Source: Bernardetia sp. (GTDB lineage: Bacteria > Bacteroidota > Bacteroidia > Cytophagales > Bernardetiaceae). Taken from it: 46,886 nucleotides of DNA. Of this stretch, positions 45,952 to 46,886 are shown one piece after another. Made by a program: the position numbers and the translations under genes. The stretch covers positions 1 to 46,886 of the forward strand of contig NZ_JAHDIG010000037.1 of assembly GCF_020630935.1 (NCBI RefSeq). Direction: 5' to 3'. The notes below the pieces were generated by a model. That model was given only the letters and a program-made list of their open reading frames with translations. It did no database searches and had not been told where the DNA came from. Every line of letters starts with the position of its first letter. Position 1 is the stretch's first letter.

Positions 45952-46722
45952 ATGTACACTAAATACGAAGTCAAAAACCGAGTAGCTTTTATTACACTTA
46001 ATCGTCCAGAAAAACGAAATGCTTTTAGTGACCAGTTAGTAGAAGAATTAAAAGATAGTTTTTCAAAAGCTGAAAATGATAAAGATGTAAAAGTTGTGGT
46101 TTTGAAGGCAGAGGGAGATGTTTTTTGTGCAGGCGCAGATTTAGGATATTTACAGACTCTTCAAACTAACTCTTATCAAGAAAATTTGGGTGATTCGTCT
46201 TCTTTGAAAGATTTGTACGAACAGATTTATATGCTCTCTAAGCCAACTGTTGCACAAGTACAAGGACATGCACTTGCTGGGGGATGTGGTTTGGTTTCGG
46301 TGTGTGATTTTGTTTTTTCTGTTCCTAGAGCAAAATATGGTTATACAGAAGTAAAGATTGGTTTTGTTCCTGCGATTGTGATGTACTTCTTGATTCGCAA
46401 AATTGGAGAAGCTCGTGCTAGACATTTACTCATTTCTGGGGATCTTATCAAAGCCGAAAAAGCAGAACAGTATGGTATCGTTACTGAAATTGTAGAAGCA
46501 GAAGAGTTAGAACAAACTGTTTTAGGTTTCTGTCAGAATCTTTGTGAGACTAACTCTGAAGAGGCGATGGCTCTTACCAAGCAAGCTATTTTAGATGTAC
46601 AAGAAAAGACCATTCCAGATGCGCTTCGCTACGCTGCCGAGCTTAATGCCAAAGCAAGAATGACCGAAGATTGCAAAAAGGGAATTGGAGCATTTTTAAA
46701 TAAAGAGAAAATTAGTTGGTAG
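45952..46722 (+). CDS. Enoyl-CoA hydratase/isomerase family protein
   Basis: The 256-residue protein is a crotonase by LNRPEKRNAFS, the oxyanion-hole segments GDVFCAGADLGYL and HALAGGCGLVSVCDFVFSV, and YTEVKIGFVPAIVMYFL. The last motif in a classical hydratase has two catalytic Glu residues; here one aligned position reads GHALAGGCGL with Gly/Cys, so a hydratase role is doubtful and an isomerase or methylglutaconyl-CoA hydratase-like role is possible. It is monocistronic with its own promoter and terminator. Substrate unknown. Confidence 0.9.
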   Translation: MYTKYEVKNRVAFITLNRPEKRNAFSDQLVEELKDSFSKAENDKDVKVVVLKAEGDVFCAGADLGYLQTLQTNSYQENLGDSSSLKDLYEQIYMLSKPTVAQVQGHALAGGCGLVSVCDFVFSVPRAKYGYTEVKIGFVPAIVMYFLIRKIGEARARHLLISGDLIKAEKAEQYGIVTEIVEAEELEQTVLGFCQNLCETNSEEAMALTKQAILDVQEKTIPDALRYAAELNAKARMTEDCKKGIGAFLNKEKISW

Positions 46723-46755
46723 AAACCTCCTATTTTTAGAATTTGGACAAAAACA

Positions 46756-46790
46756 AAAAGGAATTTGATAGCAACTATCAAATTCCTTTT
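46756..46790 (+). terminator. Terminator after the crotonase gene
   Basis: AAAAGGAATTTGATAG (46756-46771) pairs with CTATCAAATTCCTTTT (46775-46790) around CAA, followed by TTATTTG. Perfect 16-bp stem. Confidence 0.9.
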
Positions 46791-46831
46791 TTATTTGTAG
46801 TAGAGATAAGAGCATGTTTTATCCCTACAAG

Positions 46832-46886
46832 TAAGTAGTTGAGTAGTACAATTTAGTTTATAAAAACTATTGTCAAGGTCTGTTTT
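46832..46886. mobile_element. MITE-like element, copy 2 (left end only, window edge)
   Basis: The last 53 nt (46834-46886) match the left end of the element at 11024-11076 with two differences (G/A and A/G), and are preceded by TA at 46832-46833, like copy 1. The rest lies outside the window. It lies in the spacer after the crotonase terminator, so it disrupts no visible gene. Confidence 0.85.

Overview
The window looks like a low-GC Bacteroidota chromosome, most probably of the Cytophagales/Bernardetiaceae type. This rests on a type IX secretion sortase (PorU), families largely restricted to this phylum (DUF4837, DUF5606, the unusual GlmU family, DUF434), lipoproteins with Bacteroidota-style lipoboxes, and promoters of the phylum form TTTG-N19/20-TAnnTTTG. 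Organism assignment is inference; no rRNA is present. Most of the window is housekeeping sequence.

Layout. 1-4046 (mostly minus): the 5' part of tRNA-Asp running off the window, nadC (NAD synthesis), two overlapping membrane-anchored unknown proteins, and an SDR epimerase. 4187-10728 (plus): an ATP synthase operon with an AtpI-like membrane protein, then atpB-E-F-H-A-G; atpD and atpC are not here. 10759-11501: a gene for a membrane protein cut in two by a 147-bp palindromic element. 11506-16313 (minus): RhlE-type helicase, GlmU-like enzyme, DUF434 protein and DUF4837 lipoprotein. 16548-22192: orphan Imm51 protein, ruvX, a lipoprotein, kdsC, and a large propeller/SpoIIE-phosphatase sensor. 22573-25195: a lone cytochrome oxidase subunit III, engB, and a DUF5606 protein. 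25512-29770: translation/transcription operon infA-rpmJ-rpsM-rpsK-rpsD-rpoA-rplQ. 29841-36462: DUF6992-like protein, porU, outer-membrane protein, agmatine deiminase family enzyme. 36539-43054 (minus): lipoprotein, icd, and a capsule/exopolysaccharide control set (Wza-like exporter, Wzc-like tyrosine kinase with a Gly-Tyr tail, CpsB/YwqE phosphatase). 43280-46722: parE, a lipoprotein gene frameshifted in a poly-T tract, and a crotonase-family enzyme.

The strongest non-routine observation is the small palindromic element at 11024-11170. It lies between TA dinucleotides, and deleting it with one TA copy (149 bp) joins the flanking ORFs (10759-11028 and 11214-11501) into a single 197-codon frame. 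The first 53 bp of a second copy start at 46834, also after TA, and run off the window end. This fits a MITE of a TA-targeting (IS630/Tc1-mariner-like) transposon that inactivated a gene. Other items worth checking are a 478-bp structured gap inside the r-protein operon before rpsD, a perfect 17-bp hairpin between atpE and atpF, a homopolymer frameshift in a lipoprotein signal peptide, repeated A/T-rich oligomers between genes, and a recurring promoter architecture. I did not find a CRISPR array, prophage, complete insertion sequence or a clearly new multi-gene defence system.
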